DNA of 25,036 nt. Origin: Synergistaceae bacterium (lineage in GTDB: Bacteria; Synergistota; Synergistia; Synergistales; Synergistaceae). Within the stretch, counting starts at the first letter, position 1; each line of letters starts with the position of its first letter. Where the stretch lies: the NCBI GenBank assembly GCA_031290815.1, contig JAISLO010000040.1, positions 1-25,036 of the forward strand, in the 5' to 3' direction. The translations under genes were made by a program, and so were the position numbers. The notes under the pieces were generated by a model that did no database searches, was not told the DNA's origin, and saw only the letters and a program-made list of their open reading frames with translations. Positions 7,197-14,958 of this stretch are shown piece by piece.

Positions 7197-8579
7197 ATGG
7201 GAAAGAATAAGCCCTTGATAGGTTTTATCATTGGAATAGTGGTAGCGTTGCTGATAGCCAACGTGGAGATTGCCAACCTCGAAAGACCTGGACAGCTCTG
7301 TATGGCATTCTCATTCATGACTGTCATATTCTGGGCATTTCAGATCACTCAGGCTGGATATATCTCCGTGCTCTATCTGATGCTCCTCTGCGTGTTCAAG
7401 GTAGCGGAACCTCAGCTGGTGTTCTCCACCTGGTCGGGTTCCTTCATGTACACCATCATAGGCGCTTACCTGATCGCCGGCGCAGTCAAGGACTCCGGCC
7501 TGGGCGAGCGGATAGCGTATAAATTCCTTCTGTCGTTCGTTTCGTCGTTCAAGAGCATAATCATATCGATCTTTGCGCTGACATTCATCCTGAGCTTGCT
7601 GATACCGCACCCCTGGCCGCGCGCATTCCTGATAATGTCCGTCATGGCAGTCGTCATAAAGAGCGCCGGCATTCCAAAGGAGGATGCGGTGAAGATAGGT
7701 TTCACAGTCTTCACGGCGTCCGTTCCGGTATCCCTGATCTTCCTGACGGGCGACGCCGTGATCAGTCCCCTCGCGATACAGACCTCGGGCCAGACGCTCT
7801 CATGGATCGGCTGGTTCAAGCTGATGGGGCCGCCCTCCATAGTGGCCAGCCTTTTATCGATCGTGATGATACTATATTTGTTCAAGCCTTCGAAGGAACT
7901 GCAGATAAACAAAGATGACATAAGGGCGAAGCTCGAGAGCCTCGGCTCGATGAGTTCCGTCGAAAAGCGCACGACGTTCTGGATCGCGCTCGCGATCATC
8001 CTCTGGATGACCGACAGCGTCCACGGACAGGAGATTGGCTGGGTGACCATCTTCATAGCGATTTGCATGTCCATGCCGCTCATAGGAGGCATCCTCACCG
8101 TAAAGAGCTGGGGCGGCGTTCCGATTCACGTGCTGCTCTTCCTTACGGCTGCTGTAGCTATTGGCCGTGTCGGCGGCGTGACCGGCATGAACGCGTGGGT
8201 TGCGAACACGATCCTGCCCTCGACGGTGCCTGAAAACCCATTCATCCTCGCCGCGTTCATCTCGACCGTGTCCATAATCATCCACATGCTGCTGGGCAGC
8301 GTCATCGCAGTCATGGGCATAGTCATCCCGGCGATGCTGGCCTTTACCAGCCAGATGGGCATCAACGCCCTGATCCCGGCATTGATGGCATACACTGCCG
8401 TTGCGTCTCACTTCATCCTCCCCTTCCAGCACCTGAACATGCTCGTTGGTCTTGGCGACGACAACGGCATGTACACGCAGAAGGAGACGATCCGGTTCGG
8501 TGTGCCGTTCATAGTCGTAATTTACATCGTCACCGTGGCGATAGAAGTGCCGTGGTGGAAGATATGCGGGCTCTGGTAG
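7197..8579 (+). CDS. DASS/SLC13-like anion transporter
   Basis: A 460-residue inner-membrane protein with roughly eleven to twelve hydrophobic segments, resembling the divalent-anion:sodium symporter (SLC13/CitT) group of the ion-transporter superfamily. Supporting features are two pseudo-repeated halves, a re-entrant-like FTVFTASVPVSLIFLTGD segment, and a C-terminal half with VPIHVLLFLTAAVAIGRV and MAYTAVASHFILPFQHLNMLVG. ATG 7197 follows AGAGGAG at 7181-7187. It sits between the decarboxylase subunit genes and ubiX, flanked on both sides by stem-loops, so it probably carries the decarboxylase's acid substrate or exchanges substrate for product. Electrogenic substrate/product exchange would conserve energy, but this is inference. 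Classic SNT/SNA sodium motifs are not obvious. Confidence 0.8.
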   Translation: MGKNKPLIGFIIGIVVALLIANVEIANLERPGQLCMAFSFMTVIFWAFQITQAGYISVLYLMLLCVFKVAEPQLVFSTWSGSFMYTIIGAYLIAGAVKDSGLGERIAYKFLLSFVSSFKSIIISIFALTFILSLLIPHPWPRAFLIMSVMAVVIKSAGIPKEDAVKIGFTVFTASVPVSLIFLTGDAVISPLAIQTSGQTLSWIGWFKLMGPPSIVASLLSIVMILYLFKPSKELQINKDDIRAKLESLGSMSSVEKRTTFWIALAIILWMTDSVHGQEIGWVTIFIAICMSMPLIGGILTVKSWGGVPIHVLLFLTAAVAIGRVGGVTGMNAWVANTILPSTVPENPFILAAFISTVSIIIHMLLGSVIAVMGIVIPAMLAFTSQMGINALIPALMAYTAVASHFILPFQHLNMLVGLGDDNGMYTQKETIRFGVPFIVVIYIVTVAIEVPWWKICGLW

Positions 8580-8623
8580 GCGAGGGAGGATAACGCGCCG
8601 CAAGACAACCCGATTTTTTCGGA

Positions 8624-8661
8624 AGCTGGAAACGTGCGCTGCATACGGCATGTTTCCAGCT
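8624..8661 (+). terminator. Stem-loop after the transporter gene, possible leaky terminator
   Basis: AGCTGGAAAC (8624-8633) pairs exactly with GTTTCCAGCT (8652-8661); the stem continues with a G-T pair and TGC/GCA, leaving a 10-base loop. Only AAATTTG follows, with no proper T-run, so termination would be partial. It lies in the 154-nt gap before ubiX. Confidence 0.5.
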
Positions 8662-8733
8662 AAATTTGTAGCGATACGGCATTCATAGTCATAGGGATTT
8701 TGGATGAACGGCAATGCTGAAAGGAGCGACGCT

Positions 8734-9297
8734 ATGCGTTTGATAGTTGGGATATCCGGGGCCAGCGGTGTTATAATGGGTTATCAGATGCTGAAGGTCC
8801 TGAGAGGAATTCCTGATATGGAGATACACCTCGTCCTCACGGACGGCGCGGCAGAGAACTTCAAATGCGAGACAAACCTGAAGATAGAGGAGATCGTATC
8901 GCTCGCCGATCATCACCATGACAACAAAAACATGGCGGCCAGCATCTCGAGCGGTTCCTTCAAGACAGATGGGATGATCGTCATTCCGTGCAGCATGAAG
9001 ACCGCCTCGGCGATAGCGTCCGGATTCGCCGTCAACCTTTTGATCCGCGCCGTGGACGTCTGCCTCAAGGAGAACCGCAGGGTCGTCATCGTCCCGAGGG
9101 AGATGCCGCTGAGCCGCGTCCATCTCGGGAATATAAAGGAGGCCGCGGACAACGGATGCGTCATCATCCCGCCTATGCTGACGTTCTACAACGATTCGAA
9201 CTCCGTGGACAAACAGATAAACCACATCATAGGCAAGATCCTGATGCAGTTCGGCATCGATCATAAAGATTTTAAACCGTGGGAGGGACATGAATGA
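8734..9297 (+). CDS. ubiX: UbiX-family flavin prenyltransferase
   Basis: Makes prenylated FMN by adding a dimethylallyl group (bacterial UbiX usually takes dimethylallyl phosphate) to FMN, supplying the cofactor of the UbiD enzyme in this cluster. The family's N-terminal LIVGISGASG, the PCSMKT segment in the middle and the VPREMPLS loop are all present. I chose ATG 8734, giving MRLIVGISG and 187 aa, because AAGGAG at 8721-8726 is well placed and family members start just before this strand; ATG 8704 would add ten residues. It overlaps the next gene by ATGA, so the chaperone-like protein is translationally coupled to it. Confidence 0.93.
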   Translation: MRLIVGISGASGVIMGYQMLKVLRGIPDMEIHLVLTDGAAENFKCETNLKIEEIVSLADHHHDNKNMAASISSGSFKTDGMIVIPCSMKTASAIASGFAVNLLIRAVDVCLKENRRVVIVPREMPLSRVHLGNIKEAADNGCVIIPPMLTFYNDSNSVDKQINHIIGKILMQFGIDHKDFKPWEGHE

Positions 9298-9680
9298 AAA
9301 CACTCCAATTTGAAACAGGCGACGGTATCCACAGGGTTAGCGGCATAGTCGTTTACTGTGGCAAGGATATAGCGATAACGATCGGCGGGGGCGACACTCC
9401 TCACGTAGGGGCGGCCTCGGTCGCCTCGCCAAGACAGAGCTTGAGGAAGGACGGCACGATTTCGGCGTCGGCGTCCGTCCTGTGCGTGATGGGACACAAG
9501 GACGACATGCCTGCCAGAAAGGCCGCGCTGCGCTTTGCGAGCGAGCTGAACACGAACGTGGTCGTCTCCGTCGGTCTGCACATAGACAACCCAAAGGAGA
9601 GCGACTTCTCCGCTATACAGAATAACTTCGACTCCTTGCTCGACATGATATCGGAGGGGTTGAAGCGTGAGAGCATCTGA
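9294..9680 (+). CDS. LpdD-like prenylated-flavin chaperone
   Basis: A 128-residue protein resembling LpdD, the small protein required with the gallate/phenolic-acid decarboxylase LpdC and described as a prenylated-flavin chaperone. The recognisable pattern is IAITIGGGDTPHVGAASVASPRQSL, then GTISASASVLCVMGHKDD, then VSVGLHIDN. The gene overlaps ubiX by ATGA, which fits a protein that receives the new cofactor from UbiX and hands it to apo-UbiD, though that transfer step is inferred. The protein has no membrane segment or signal sequence. Recognition is by family pattern recalled from memory, so a profile search should confirm it. Confidence 0.75.
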   Translation: MKTLQFETGDGIHRVSGIVVYCGKDIAITIGGGDTPHVGAASVASPRQSLRKDGTISASASVLCVMGHKDDMPARKAALRFASELNTNVVVSVGLHIDNPKESDFSAIQNNFDSLLDMISEGLKRESI

Positions 9681-9722
9681 CATGGCGTCCCTAAATCAGT
9701 GCTTCCCTGGGGAGGTGCTACG

Positions 9723-10745
9723 GTGTCGGGTTTGAATACCAGGTTCGACGTGAGCAAGGTTCCCGAAATAGTCGGTCATTCAGGCAATGAGCTCCTGCAG
9801 AGGTGTTACAATGTTTTAAACCACACGAAATGGCCCATATATATTGTCGGTCCCTCCGGATCCGGCAAGAGCATCATCGCCATGAACATCGCCAAGAAAT
9901 ACTCCCTCGCGCGCGGAGTTCCCGCATATTATGTCCAATTGAGCCCGGAACAGACCAAGACCAGCCTGATACTCGGACTCAGGCTCGATGGGGGCAGCCT
10001 CGTCGTAAAAAACGGCATCGTCGCCGAATGCATGGAGGCCGGCGGAGTTATCGTGGTGGACGAGGCCACTCATACAATGCAGGAAGTCCTGCTGATGTTC
10101 AACAGCATCCTCGACAGGACCTCCGTGACCGCCATAGGGGACAAAACCGTCTTCGCGAACGAGAACTTCCGGATACTGTTCTGCGCAAACGACAGCCAAT
10201 ACTCCGGAAATACCAAGCTCCCCCAGAGTTTCGCACAGCGGCTCGTCTGCTTTTACTTCGACTATCCTGCGGCGGAGGATGAGCTCAAAATAGTGGACAA
10301 GATAATTGCCGAGGAGTGCGCGATCCCGGACATGGTCCCCGCGGAGGTGAAAAAGTACGTAGTCGACATGATGCGTGAGATGCGCAGCAAGACATACCCG
10401 CTGTCCGTTCGCAACGCCGCGATTGCGGCAGTCATGTGCAATCTGGAGTTTGCCGGCGCGGGCAAGTCCATCGATACCGTGACCGTCGACGACTATTTCA
10501 TCAAGGGCAACAACGTCGAGAGCATAAGGAGGAGCATCGCGGAGAGGCTTGGAGCGAAAGACGTAGAAAACGTGGCCTCGCTCGTCAGCCCCGAGCTGGA
10601 ATCATTCGTCAAATTCATAAGCGTCATAGGGGTAGAGCGTTTTAGGGAGATAATCCTGCAGAGCTTTATGTATTACCTCGACGTGGATCTCGGCTTCTAC
10701 GATTTACAGCTGGTCAAGGACAAGATACAGTCTGCGACCTTATAG
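9723..10745 (+). CDS. MoxR-family AAA+ ATPase
   Basis: A 340-residue cytoplasmic AAA+ ATPase of the MoxR/NorQ/CbbQ kind. Walker A is GPSGSGKS (43-50), Walker B VIVVDE (109-114), sensor-1 N156 in FCAND, and a likely arginine finger R173 in LPQSFAQR. GTG 9723 is preferred because GGGGAGG at 9709-9715 lies seven bases before it; an in-frame GTG at 9699 is less well placed. MoxR ATPases act with a VWA-domain partner to remodel or load metal or cofactor into client enzymes, and the VWA gene follows 16 nt downstream. Its place directly after ubiX and the chaperone gene suggests the client is the decarboxylase or its cofactor pathway; this is inference. Confidence 0.85.
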   Translation: MSGLNTRFDVSKVPEIVGHSGNELLQRCYNVLNHTKWPIYIVGPSGSGKSIIAMNIAKKYSLARGVPAYYVQLSPEQTKTSLILGLRLDGGSLVVKNGIVAECMEAGGVIVVDEATHTMQEVLLMFNSILDRTSVTAIGDKTVFANENFRILFCANDSQYSGNTKLPQSFAQRLVCFYFDYPAAEDELKIVDKIIAEECAIPDMVPAEVKKYVVDMMREMRSKTYPLSVRNAAIAAVMCNLEFAGAGKSIDTVTVDDYFIKGNNVESIRRSIAERLGAKDVENVASLVSPELESFVKFISVIGVERFREIILQSFMYYLDVDLGFYDLQLVKDKIQSATL

Positions 10746-10761
10746 GACTGGCAGTGTCAGC

Positions 10762-12339
10762 ATGATCAACTTGTCGGTAATCTGCCCGGACCTGGCCGTT
10801 CGGATAACGCAGGTCGAAACCAAGGAGGAATTCATGTCCCTGTACGGTTCGGCCGAGGTGAACGAGGATGCCCCCTTCGTCTTTTTGGAGGACGAAAGGG
10901 AGGGGTACAATATGTGCTTCAACATGGAGAAGATAAGGCAGCTTCACGGCGAAAGCTGGCTCGGGAATTACGTCGATTGCGAAACGATGGTCGAGGGTTT
11001 CATCATCAGGCAGATGGCACGCCTCCGCTACACCGTGCAGAGGGATACATTCGACGAAACGTTTCAGACTCACATCATAAAGATCAAGAAAAGCCCCCTG
11101 TACTTCGCCATATACGAAATACTCTTCTCCGCGATGAACGAGTACAATCTGTGTCTGGAGTTCCCGGAGCTGGCTCGCCGTCTGGAGCTGCTTAACAGCG
11201 CTGTTTCGTTCAGCCACGTCTCGCAGTTGAAGAAGCTGGGGACTGGCTTCGAGGTGTTCATGCCGTACATCGAGGCGTTGGAAAAGCTGGTCCGGTTCAA
11301 CTACGTCAGCGACGGCGTGGATGTCGACTTCATCAACTTCTGCCTGCCTCTGAGCCTGTCCGCCAGGCGGACGAATTACGTCAACGTGATCACCGCATCG
11401 AGCCTGATAGAGGAGTGGCTGCGCGAGGCCACGTTCATGATCTCGATGGGCGCGGAGGCCGCGGCGGCGAGGGCCGGCAGGGGTAAGAACCCGCCGTATT
11501 CCAAGGATGTAAAGTCGGTCACAGATGAAAATCTGGACGAGATGGACCGCAGCGCCCAGCCGCTCAGCGTGAAGTCGAAGCTGGAGGATATCGCCAAAGA
11601 TGTGGGCCTGCAGGCGGGGACCGGAAGGGTGCAGCACAAGACGAACGACACGTCGCTCTTCTTCTTGGATACGGTCAGGAAGTATCACAAGGAGATCTCC
11701 GAACTCGAATATATGTTCAAACGAGTCTTTACCACAATGAAGATCGTGGACTCATTCGACGGCGACATCAACCTGCAAAAACAGCAGGAGGCGTACCTGG
11801 CCTCCATTACCATGGAGGAGGCGGAGGTATTCCAGTATTATCGCAGGCGAAAGGTCTCCGTCGACATAATGATATTGAGGGATGTCTCAGGCAGCACATT
11901 CCTCTTCGAGAAGGAGTACGCCGAGGGCATCGTCGAGATTCTGGCCTCGGTCAACGCGTTCAAGGGAATTCGCACGCTCGAGATCGATTTTGCCGGCGAG
12001 GCCAGGATCAACAAGGATTTCTCCCAATCGGTCGAGATGGCGTCGATAGTTCCGGTATCCGGCGGGGGCACGAGCATCCTTCCGGCGATCAGACTGCTGA
12101 GGGATCAGACGTTCAAGGGGCGCCGCAGGCTCCTCTTCATACTGTCCGACGGGGAGATAAACGACCGGGCCCAGGCCGACAGGGAGTTGGATGACTTCTG
12201 CAGGGAGAGCGGCGTCGAGATGATAAAAGTGGCGCTGGGCGAATTCGCCAACAACGGATATGAGCAGACGGCCATGCGCAATCTGCACAAGCTGATAGCA
12301 AAGAAGATCATGGAACGCGGGGTGGCCGAGGATGCGTAA
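10762..12339 (+). CDS. VWA-domain protein, partner of the MoxR ATPase (CoxE/NorD/CbbO-like architecture)
   Basis: A 525-residue protein with a long helical N-terminal region (~1-360) and a C-terminal von Willebrand factor A domain (~365-520). The metal-ion-dependent adhesion site is complete: D374-V-S-G-S378, T437 in GGGTS and D463 in LSDGE. This layout is that of the VWA partners of MoxR-type ATPases, which dock on client enzymes through the metal site while the ATPase remodels them. No signal peptide is seen, so it should be cytoplasmic. It starts 16 nt after the ATPase stop with a weak ribosome site, suggesting translational coupling, and overlaps the next gene by 8 nt. Confidence 0.85.
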   Translation: MINLSVICPDLAVRITQVETKEEFMSLYGSAEVNEDAPFVFLEDEREGYNMCFNMEKIRQLHGESWLGNYVDCETMVEGFIIRQMARLRYTVQRDTFDETFQTHIIKIKKSPLYFAIYEILFSAMNEYNLCLEFPELARRLELLNSAVSFSHVSQLKKLGTGFEVFMPYIEALEKLVRFNYVSDGVDVDFINFCLPLSLSARRTNYVNVITASSLIEEWLREATFMISMGAEAAAARAGRGKNPPYSKDVKSVTDENLDEMDRSAQPLSVKSKLEDIAKDVGLQAGTGRVQHKTNDTSLFFLDTVRKYHKEISELEYMFKRVFTTMKIVDSFDGDINLQKQQEAYLASITMEEAEVFQYYRRRKVSVDIMILRDVSGSTFLFEKEYAEGIVEILASVNAFKGIRTLEIDFAGEARINKDFSQSVEMASIVPVSGGGTSILPAIRLLRDQTFKGRRRLLFILSDGEINDRAQADRELDDFCRESGVEMIKVALGEFANNGYEQTAMRNLHKLIAKKIMERGVAEDA

Positions 12340-12976
12340 GGAACTGCGCTGTCCCCACGGCTTGCCGGTCTCCATGACGATGGAAAAGGGCCTAGTCGTG
12401 TACAGGCACGTTACGAGCGGCGAGTACTGTCCGCAGATGAACTCGTTCGATACGACTCCAGAGGATATTCTGCAGGTGATGATCCGCTCTATCCTCGATA
12501 ACAATGAATTCGACGATTTTCTGGAGCTGGATCAGACGCTGCAGGACTACGAAAATGCCCTGATCAGCTCACACAGGAGCAACAATCGCTTTCATGAATT
12601 TGCCATCATGTTCAAGCGAAGCGCTGAAGTGAGGGCGCTCGTCTACAAGAAGATCGCGGACTTGAGCGCATCTTTGGAGAGCGTCCCGAGCGCCATGAAG
12701 CTGTTCTCGCTCGTGCTGGTCGTCCTGTCGGACGATAAATTATTCGAGGATGAGAGAAAATTCAAAGCCATAGTCTCTGATTTCATGATCTGCTATGGGA
12801 TCGCTTTCAAAATGGCATCGGAGTCGCTCTCCATCTGCAAACCGACGAACTCACCCCATTACGATCGCATGAGACGGCTTCTTAGGGAGATCGAGTTTCA
12901 GAGAAAGTACGTCTTTAACACGAGAACGAGCGATAAATTCGATATCAGCCTGTGGGGCGGCCGGTTGGCGACGTAG
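12332..12976 (+). CDS. Unknown protein, third gene of the MoxR-VWA set
   Basis: I do not recognise this 214-residue protein. It starts inside the end of the VWA gene (8-nt overlap), so the two are almost certainly made together. The N-terminal ~35 residues contain RCPHG and EYCPQ, possible metal- or thiol-ligand sites; the rest is predicted mainly helical, with ILQVMIRSILDNNEFDDFLELDQTL and MKLFSLVLVVLSDDKLFEDERKF segments, and no clear transmembrane helix. A dedicated adaptor between the ATPase/VWA pair and its client would fit the context. There is no basis for a more specific function. Confidence 0.8.
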   Translation: MRKELRCPHGLPVSMTMEKGLVVYRHVTSGEYCPQMNSFDTTPEDILQVMIRSILDNNEFDDFLELDQTLQDYENALISSHRSNNRFHEFAIMFKRSAEVRALVYKKIADLSASLESVPSAMKLFSLVLVVLSDDKLFEDERKFKAIVSDFMICYGIAFKMASESLSICKPTNSPHYDRMRRLLREIEFQRKYVFNTRTSDKFDISLWGGRLAT

Positions 12977-13024
12977 TATCGCGATGCGGCCTTATGTTGT
13001 ATAATTATGTAAGGAGAGTAAGCT

Positions 13025-13552
13025 ATGGGTATGACGGATCAGATAGTTCTCGTTGATATTTACGACAGGGAGAGGGGCGGCATGGATAAGGACGCCGCGC
13101 ATCGCGAGCCGCATCTGCATAGGGCTTTCTCCATATTCCTCTTTGACGGAGACCGCATCCTGCTTCAGCTGCGCGCCGCGCACAAGTATCATTCGGGAAA
13201 CCTCTGGACGAATAGCTGCTGCTCGCATCCCCGCGTCGGAGAAGATCTGCGGTCAGCCGCCCCGCGCCGGCTGCAGGAAGAGCTGGGGGTGCTCGCTGAG
13301 CTGCGCGAGATAGCGTCGTTCGTCTACTACCATCAATTTGCCGATGACCTCTACGAGTACGAGTTCGATCACGTATTGATAGGCGAGTATAACGGCCCAT
13401 TAAACCCAAACCCTGAGGAGGTGGCCGAGGTTCTTTGGGTGACGAGGGATAGCCTGGCGCTCGATTTACTGGAACGTCCGAAAGCTTACAGCGCATGGTT
13501 CCGCACCGCGGCGCCAATTGTGCTGGGGCACCTCGGCTCGCATTCAGTCTGA
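13025..13552 (+). CDS. idi: Isopentenyl-diphosphate delta-isomerase, type 1
   Basis: A Nudix-fold enzyme interconverting isopentenyl and dimethylallyl diphosphate. By alignment with E. coli Idi the metal ligands are present (H26, H32 in LHRAF, H68, E111 and E113 in YEYEF) and the catalytic cysteine is C66 in WTNSCCSHP. The Nudix helix region is RRLQEELG. At 175 residues it has the family's usual length. ATG 13025 follows AAGGAG at 13011-13016. Its place 49 nt after the MoxR-VWA set and in line with ubiX is telling: UbiX needs a dimethylallyl donor, so this isomerase likely raises its supply for prenylated-FMN synthesis. It may also serve general isoprenoid metabolism. Confidence 0.93.
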   Translation: MGMTDQIVLVDIYDRERGGMDKDAAHREPHLHRAFSIFLFDGDRILLQLRAAHKYHSGNLWTNSCCSHPRVGEDLRSAAPRRLQEELGVLAELREIASFVYYHQFADDLYEYEFDHVLIGEYNGPLNPNPEEVAEVLWVTRDSLALDLLERPKAYSAWFRTAAPIVLGHLGSHSV

Positions 13553-13634
13553 CGGAGGTGTTCGCTAAAATCTACGACGCGCCTAATCCCTCGAATTTTT
13601 GGTTCGCTGACGGAGAAATTGCCCGAGGTTCCAG

Positions 13635-13648
13635 GAAGCGCTGATTGA
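13635..13648 (+). repeat. Short intergenic repeat, copy 1 (GAAGCGCTGATTGA)
   Basis: This 14-mer matches 13 of 14 bases with a copy at 15630-15643 and 11 of 14 with one at 23795-23808. All three are intergenic and downstream of stop codons. A role as a dispersed genomic repeat is possible but not shown. Confidence 0.35.
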
Positions 13649-13756
13649 ATCGGCAGGACGAAACCGATCCGTTTCGCGATGCAGGCTCAATTATGGTTCA
13701 AATCTTTGCCATTCAAGCCTCTGACGTTGAATCAGCCTTCTTTGGTCGTTGAATCA
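13645..13756 (+). promoter_or_regulatory. Cluster of TTGAAT/ATTCAA half-sites upstream of the LysR gene
   Basis: TTGAAT occurs at 13645-13650, 13727-13732 and 13749-13754, and ATTCAA at 13711-13716. The middle two form an inverted repeat ATTCAA-N10-TTGAAT (13711-13732), the kind of dyad with a T-N11-A core that LysR-type regulators bind. CGTTGAATCA at 13725 and 13747 is repeated 22 bp apart, two helical turns. This is a good candidate autoregulatory binding region. Confidence 0.5.
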
Positions 13757-13793
13757 AGTGACTGTTATTTCGAGGGGATGAGGTAGATCTGTC

Positions 13794-14696
13794 ATGAACA
13801 TCAATCAGATTGAATATTTCATGGCACTTGTGAAGTTCGGCAGTTTTTCGAAGGCCGCCGAATATGCGAATATATCTCAATCGTCCATGTCCAAGCAGAT
13901 AAAATCGCTGGAGTGCGAATTAGGGGTGACGCTCTTCAGGCGGGAACACTCGAAGACGTTCCTGACAAAAGCCGGAGAGGCCTTTCTCCCATACGCAAAA
14001 CAATCTTTGGAATCACATGCCGAAATGCTGTTGTCTTTAAAAGAACAAATAGATAACGAGACTTATACCCTAAAAATAGGCTCTATCCCGGTTGTCTCAG
14101 CATACAACATTACCAATGTGCTGGCGGAGTTCGTGTCGCTCCATCCAAAGAAAACGATTATAATAGATCTCATGGAGAGCACTCAGCATTCCGTGTTCAA
14201 GGCGCTGACGGACGGCAATGTCGACATGGCTCTGCTTCGAACCGATTGTATGCCTAACTACGAGGACTATGACTGCATTCCGTACTTGGAGGACAACTTT
14301 GTCATGGTATGCCGCAATGATAACAATCTGTCGACGAGGAAATCGGTGTCGCTCGAGAGTATCGCGCGTTATCCGCTCGCGATTTTGGATACCTCGTCCC
14401 TTATCCACACGATTATCATCCACGCGTTCAAGAGCGCTGGCATACCATTCAAAGTGCGATTTATGACGACGCGGCACAAGGTGTTGATGGAAACCCTGCA
14501 AAAGGAATCCTGCGTCTCGTTGATGCCAGAAAGACTGGTGGACTTGCAAATGTTTCCGCGTTTGAAGACCACACCACTGACGGAGCCGATCATCAGCAAA
14601 GTCGCTCTGATAAGGGACAAAAGCAGAAAACTGAGCAGGATAACGAGGATGTTCTGGGAATATGTGCAGAATGTCCGGTCCGTTGACACAAATTGA
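13794..14696 (+). CDS. LysR-type transcriptional regulator
   Basis: A 300-residue LysR-family regulator. Residues 1-60 are the winged helix-turn-helix (MNINQIEYFMALVKFGSFSKAAEYANISQSSMSKQIKSLE), and the remainder is a periplasmic-binding-protein-like effector domain that normally senses a small metabolite. It lies after the decarboxylase cluster in the same orientation, so it is the obvious candidate regulator of that cluster, perhaps sensing an aromatic acid. LysR regulators are often divergent from their target, which is not the case here, so the link is by proximity only. The upstream region holds repeated half-sites that suggest autoregulation. Confidence 0.93.
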   Translation: MNINQIEYFMALVKFGSFSKAAEYANISQSSMSKQIKSLECELGVTLFRREHSKTFLTKAGEAFLPYAKQSLESHAEMLLSLKEQIDNETYTLKIGSIPVVSAYNITNVLAEFVSLHPKKTIIIDLMESTQHSVFKALTDGNVDMALLRTDCMPNYEDYDCIPYLEDNFVMVCRNDNNLSTRKSVSLESIARYPLAILDTSSLIHTIIIHAFKSAGIPFKVRFMTTRHKVLMETLQKESCVSLMPERLVDLQMFPRLKTTPLTEPIISKVALIRDKSRKLSRITRMFWEYVQNVRSVDTN

Positions 14697-14733
14697 GGAG
14701 ATGATTTCTAGTTGGGAGCTCGGGTGGCATAGT

Positions 14734-14796
14734 ATTCTAAATCGGAAACGGGTATTGATATTTTCGAATTTTGGGCCGCCCTTTTGCGGTTATAAT
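14734..14796 (+). promoter_or_regulatory. Putative V-ATPase operon promoter sharing a motif with the ubiD promoter
   Basis: A perfect TATAAT at 14791-14796 is preceded by TTGATATTTTCGAATT (14755-14770), matching 15 of 16 bases with 4976-4991 upstream of ubiD, and by ATTC and GGAAA at the same offsets as there. The TTGAT-N4-TCGAA element is centred about 41.5 bases before the predicted start. A second possible promoter, TTGCTT-N18-TAGAAT at 14860-14889, lies downstream. Confidence 0.55.
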
Positions 14797-14958
14797 GGTA
14801 TTAATAAGCATTTTTAAGCCTGAGTATTGTGTTTTCATATGGGAAAGTGCATTTTCCGCTTGCTTTTTTATCACAGTGAGGGTTAGAATCATAATTGATC
14901 AAAACGTTGAAAACGAACGCCCGCTTCTCGCGCGGACGTTTGTCGGGGAAGGGTGACT

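Noticed and set aside
12965..13005. Promoter for idi using TATAAT at 13000-13005
   Set aside because: No usable -35 at 16-18 bp (the nearest TTGGCG is 29 bp away), and the start would fall within the ribosome site of idi.
13659..13676. CGAAAC/GTTTCG palindrome after idi as a terminator
   Set aside because: The stem is only 6 bp and no T-run follows; it is not convincing as an intrinsic terminator.
14771..14956. 61-codon open frame before subunit D
   Set aside because: No ribosome site, overlaps the likely operon promoter, and has no family resemblance.
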